64,000 bases of DNA from Proteles cristata cristata (Eukaryota; Chordata; Mammalia; Carnivora; Hyaenidae). Location: contig JAESUZ010002609.1 in the NCBI GenBank assembly GCA_017311185.1, positions 186,001-250,000 on the forward strand. The letters run 5' to 3'. Positions 59,709 to 64,000 of this stretch are shown one piece after another; the stretch's first letter is position 1, and each line of letters starts with the position of its first letter. The notes below the pieces were generated by a model. That model made no database searches, had not been told where the DNA came from, and saw only the letters and a list, made by a program, of their open reading frames with translations. Position numbers and translations under genes: made by a program.

Positions 59709-60164
59709 ATTTACAATCTGGATGATAAATAAAAGACTACAGGTTCTTGTACATACTCTACCAGACTCTAAGTGTCACTCTAAGTGACAATGAAATGATA
59801 TATGACTCATTTGCTTCCAATTTCAAAACGTCTTAAACTTCGGTAGTGTCAGATGAAAGAGGAGGACAAAGGGCTGAGAATATCAGAGAAGGGTAGTGAA
59901 TCTTTGGAGTATCTTGTATGGATGTTGTTAGATTAATTCTCTTTAAAATACTGTAAACTCATGCATGAGTAGATAATCATTCTTTTAACTATTTGAGTGA
60001 ATGTATTGAAATAAAAAGTACTTAATAATAGTTCACCTTCTAGATTTCATCGTGTCTTATGCCCATAACTATAGCAATATTAATGATTTACAATAATATA
60101 TAACTTCATAATTTTACAAAAGCTTTATTAATTATATATCTAGGTATCTAGAAAAATTGATTCT
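59709..60164. other. Unique sequence
   Basis: Nothing recognised. Confidence 0.5.
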
Positions 60165-60322
60165 TACAGCAACTCTGTGTAGTACATAGGGGAAGTGGTT
60201 AATATCCCAATTTACAAATAAGGAAGTTGAGACACAGGTTTCTAAGCTCACAGAGCAAGTATCAGAACATTGACCAGAAATCAGACCTCCTGATTTCAGC
60301 CACTAATCCTTTGACCATTAAG
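60165..60322 (-). mobile_element. MIR SINE
   Basis: Reverse-complement MIR: CAGCAACTCTGTGTAGTACATAGG, AATAAGGAAGTTGAGACACAGG, CACAGAGCAAGTATC. Confidence 0.78.
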
Positions 60323-60342
60323 TTAGAAACATTGACCAGATT

Positions 60343-60573
60343 GGGGCGCCTGGGTGGCTTAGTCGGTTAAGCCTCCGACTTTCGCTTGGGTCATGATCTC
60401 GCGGTTCGTGGGTTCGGGCCCCGCGTCGGGCTCTGTGCTGACTGCCGGCTCAGAGCCTGGAGCCTGTTTCAGTCTGTGACTCCCTCTCTCTGACCCTCTC
60501 CTGCTCTCGCTGTCTCTCTCTCCTAGAAATAAATAAAACATTTAAAAAAATTATTAAAAAAAAAAAAAAAAAA
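60343..60573 (+). mobile_element. Young CAN-SINE with long A tail
   Basis: Near-consensus GGGGCGCCTGGGTGGCTTAG. A box TGGCTTAGTCG intact; B box reads GGTTCGGGCCC (one A to G change). A-rich tail with an 18-A run. Perfect 15-bp TSD GAAACATTGACCAGA at 60326-60340 and 60574-60588. Confidence 0.97.
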
Positions 60574-60588
60574 GAAACATTGACCAGA

Positions 60589-62844
60589 CTATATGGATCT
60601 AACAAGTTATAGATTTATAGATTTTATTCCATTTCTGTATTATCATTTGAAATTTTACACATATGAAAACAATGTGCAAACCTCTTGATTTAATGGCTTG
60701 CTGCTCTGAACATATGCTCTCATATTTTTCAGCTTGATAATGAAGTGAAGCAAAAGATGGAGATAAGCTACATTTTAATTTCTTTGTTTCATTGTGAAAA
60801 ATGGCATGCTATTATTAATATGGGTGGTTTAAGGAAAAAATGCTTGTGTTGGGCATAGGATGGTGATTTTTTTTACGATATCAGAAGATTGAATAGATTT
60901 TTTTTATGTTATCTAGGACCTATGGGTGGAATGAGGTTGACCCCAAAGGGCAATTCATTATCTCTGGAAGGCCAAGGAAACTTCTAGGAAATACTTTTAA
61001 AATATTTATATACTGAGTTCCCCTAAATCCCTAAGAAAGGAAAATGATTCATGATTCAGTGCAATGAAAGACCAATGTGTTTTATGCTAGTAATTTGGCA
61101 GGTTTACAAAGGTAACCATTAAGGGTTTTTTTTTTTTTTTCTTTGAACAGAATGAATATGGACACATTTTGAGGGAAAATTCAAAGACGTCCTTTAAAAT
61201 TAATTATTCCGTTTTAAAAAAAACCATTAAGGAACTAATGGTTTAGCTGACTTGATACCTGGAAAATAATCTCTCTCTAATAGAAATTTGCTTCAAATGC
61301 AGAATGCTTCCCAGAAAATTGCTAAAAATATAATAAATTAAGCATACGAGAGTCATAACTATTTTCTCTTTGCTACTGTTGATGATGGTACAATAACATA
61401 TTTCCAGAATAACAGCTATTCAGGATATTTGCAACATTGGTGAGTTGAATATACTTGTCTTTGGGAAATGTATACTCATGAGCCTGAGGGAAGTGGTTAG
61501 TCATGCGATGTGATATGTTTCTATATACATATGTTAATGCACATAAAAACAAAATGAAAACACCCACAGCATTTGAAAGTTTAAACTGAAAATAAAAACT
61601 TGCAAGTCAAGAAATGCAAGTGTTAATATTTTTGTATCAACCTTGACCGACATAAATGATGTTGCAGAAGGGGCTTTTCTGAGATGACTCTCATAAACAC
61701 AGACACATCAAGTGTCTGTGTACATGCTGATGTTCTCTGAAGGGGCAGGGACTGTGGATGTTGGTGGGTCTGGAAGTGTAGGAGGTACTCTAGGAATGAA
61801 TGGGGATCTCAAGGATGTGATTTTATTGAATCCTAATATGGCCTTTCTGTTTATGATGAATGACTCTTTAATATTTTCTGACTGAATTTATTTGCTCTGT
61901 AAAGTCAAAATTTGAGTGTATCAGTTAATTGGATTATAAGGCCTTGATAGTAGGAAAAAGAGAAACATACTGTTTGAGTTTATGTTTTGAGTTGTTTTTA
62001 AAAGATAATATTTGGCCAGACAAACTTTGGTTTGGTAGTGAATGCATGGTTTTACTTTGCAAATGGATTCAAAGTTCCCAACTCAAAGTCATTAGTAACC
62101 ACTACTTTATTATGGTTCCCATGTGAATATGGCAGTAGAAAACATAAAAGCCTTGTTTAAACTATCTGAACCAGAGGATTAAAAAAAGGTATAAAAATTC
62201 CTATCTCTAACTTGTCTGCTTACCCCACCACTAGCAACTGAGGCAGGCATCTATGGTGTCATTGACCTGTCACTGCTATTTTTCTTAACCTCTGACGCCT
62301 ATGGGTTCCCTGGTCTATTCATCTTTTGGAAGGGATTGGAATACTGCCTAGAGTCTGTTTCTTCTTGCTGTTTCTGTTCATAGATTCAAAAACTTCTCTT
62401 CAGGGCATAGCCTTGCCATTTCCCTTTGTTCAAGTTTGGTGAGCTCAATCATACACATAACTCCCAGGGCAGCTTTGCACAGTGGTGGAGGTGGGAAATT
62501 GGTGGAAATGTGTTTGACAGAAAAAAATAATAGCTTCTCAGTGTAGCTCACTGGTAGAAGATATTGGGTTGGCTGTCATAGGAGCCAAAGCTCTTGAGGG
62601 GAAGGGAGTATCAAACGGTGCTACTAAGTGGCCCATGAGCTCCTGGGAAAATTGACCCTCATCATGAGGGAGATGACAGGGCACAGTCAAAAGATCCTTA
62701 TGTTCTCCTGGTGTTCTTCTTCAACCTCAACTTGTTTTGATGTAACTGAAAAAATGACATGCTTAGTTGCATGTACTCCCGTCAAGATGATGTACTCTCC
62801 ACACAATGCCAGACACTAGCACCCCCTTAGAAAACGCCAGTATG
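60589..62844. other. Unique sequence
   Basis: No gene or repeat recognised. Frames of 60-65 codons are chance. Confidence 0.5.
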
Positions 62845-63082
62845 GGGGCGCCTGGGTGGCTCAGCAGGTTAAGCAACTGGCTTCAGCTCAGGTCATGATC
62901 TCACAGTTCATGGGTTCGAGCCCCGCATCAGGCTCTGTGCTGACAGCTAGCTCAGAGCCTGGAGCCTGTTTCAGATTCTGTGTCCCCCTTCTCTCTCTGA
63001 CCCTCCCCTGCTCACACTGTCTCTCTCTCTCCTCTGTCTCTCTGAAGTAAATGAAACATTAAAAATTAAAAAAAAAAAAAAC
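62845..63082 (+). mobile_element. CAN-SINE
   Basis: GGGGGCGCCTGGGTGGCTCAG head, B box GGTTCGAGCCC, TCTCTCTCTCCTC body and A-rich tail. TSD AAC[G/A]CCAGTATG at 62833-62844 and 63083-63094. Confidence 0.96.
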
Positions 63083-63094
63083 AACACCAGTATG

Positions 63095-64000
63095 AAGTTC
63101 ATTGTGCCTATATCTGAATTTCTTCAGTCAGATAGAAGCCCAAGACCCCCAAGTCATCTCACCACATGGATACTCATTCTCAAGCAGCTTGGAATATTCT
63201 GTAATTAGGATGCATCTCCCACCTTTGTCAACCCCCAAACCATTCTTCTATACCCTCTGGAATACATAGTCATCAGAAAAACCTCCTTCATACTTAAGTT
63301 CTTCTCAGAGAATTCCCTTCTTTCTCTAATTAATATCTGGCTTTCCCTTGAGGACACTTAAAAAGTCTTCTCAAGTAGCAGTGGCACCTCATACTACTGG
63401 GCCCAGTCATAATAAAATTGTCTTTCCTGATTCTGGTCACTACCAGACCTTTATTCCTTCTTTTCAAAAACCTGTGATTCTTTTTGAAGTTGATATCAGA
63501 TTACTCACTATCCCAACATATTGGGATATCTAACTAGCCCTAAGACTATTTTTCTTTATCTCTTGAAGATTTTATCACAAAATTCATTCCATTACTACTT
63601 CTGTCACAATTTTTTATTTTAATATCCATGTAGACAATCCCGATAATATCCTGACTTTTTAGTTCCTTATTCTCTTCTTTAGCTAGAGTCTTGTCCTCTG
63701 TATACTTTATATCAGCTACCCACTATCAACTCTTCATATTTTTCTAACATATTCCTTCTATTTATTTTCCCACACAATTCGTTAACCCATCTACAGCTAG
63801 ACCTATGCAAGAGGCACTGGGTTCCAAGCTTTCTGCCCACCTCAGGGCATGGCTCCTATAAGCTCTTCTGTCTTGTACTACCTATTTCCCCCTCCTGTTC
63901 ATTCCCATCAGTAGATAGAGTGGCTACAATATAAACTGAAAATAATCTGACTTTGTTATTTCTGTCAACAACACCACGTACCTAAGAACTATCCTGGCTC
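63095..64000. other. Unique sequence
   Basis: No gene recognised; C/T-rich in places. Confidence 0.5.

Noticed and set aside
60721..60785. Acceptor-like TTTTTCAG followed by an AAG/GAG-rich stretch
   Set aside because: No donor site or sustained open frame follows.
1..64000. Repeated units spaced along the window as a possible CRISPR-like or satellite array
   Set aside because: The recurring units are dispersed SINEs with individual TSDs and irregular spacing, not an array.

Overview
The window looks like intergenic or deep intronic DNA of a carnivore, most likely a felid. The evidence is the repeats. There are 29 recognisable copies of the carnivore tRNA-derived SINE (CAN-SINE type), with the head motif GGGGCGCCTGGGTGGCT, a B-box-like GGTTCGAGCCC, a CT-rich middle and an AAATAAA-type tail. 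There are also several young L1 copies sharing one carnivore-type 3' end. I found no intact host protein-coding gene. Every long open frame that I can explain is L1 ORF2 or an antisense shadow of a repeat. I found no tRNA, rRNA, CRISPR array or bacterial-type feature. Family assignments rest on remembered consensus features, not on a database search.

Layout. 1-700: non-repeat sequence, then a very short L1 3' end with a target-site duplication (TSD). 700-4.9 kb: mostly unique, with one MIR, one L2 tail, two SINEs and a possible retrocopy end. 4.9-11.5 kb: an old, nearly full-length L1 on the minus strand carrying seven SINEs. 12.7-15.5 kb: a nest of two L1 insertions, each with an inverted 5' part. 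15.6-21.0 kb: SINEs, an ancient L1 and a unique island with an isolated exon-like sequence at 18.4 kb. 23.2-30.2 kb: two ancient minus-strand L1 blocks split by young SINEs with clear TSDs and by an unexplained 0.8-kb island. 31.4-32.5 kb: another 5'-inverted L1. 33-49 kb: mostly unique DNA with L2, MIR, MER5A-like and SINE copies, including an L2 split by an L1 tail at 41.6 kb. 49.3-52.2 kb: the best-preserved L1, 5'-truncated, with an ORF2 reading frame that is open apart from one SINE inserted in it. 53-64 kb: an MLT1-like LTR, a MaLR-like LTR element, an L1 tail and four SINEs, otherwise unique.

No genes work together here. The informative content is the order of retrotransposon insertions, which the TSDs and nesting let one read directly. 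The strongest recurring signal is that four separate L1 insertions have an inverted 5' segment, the structure expected from twin priming during target-primed reverse transcription.
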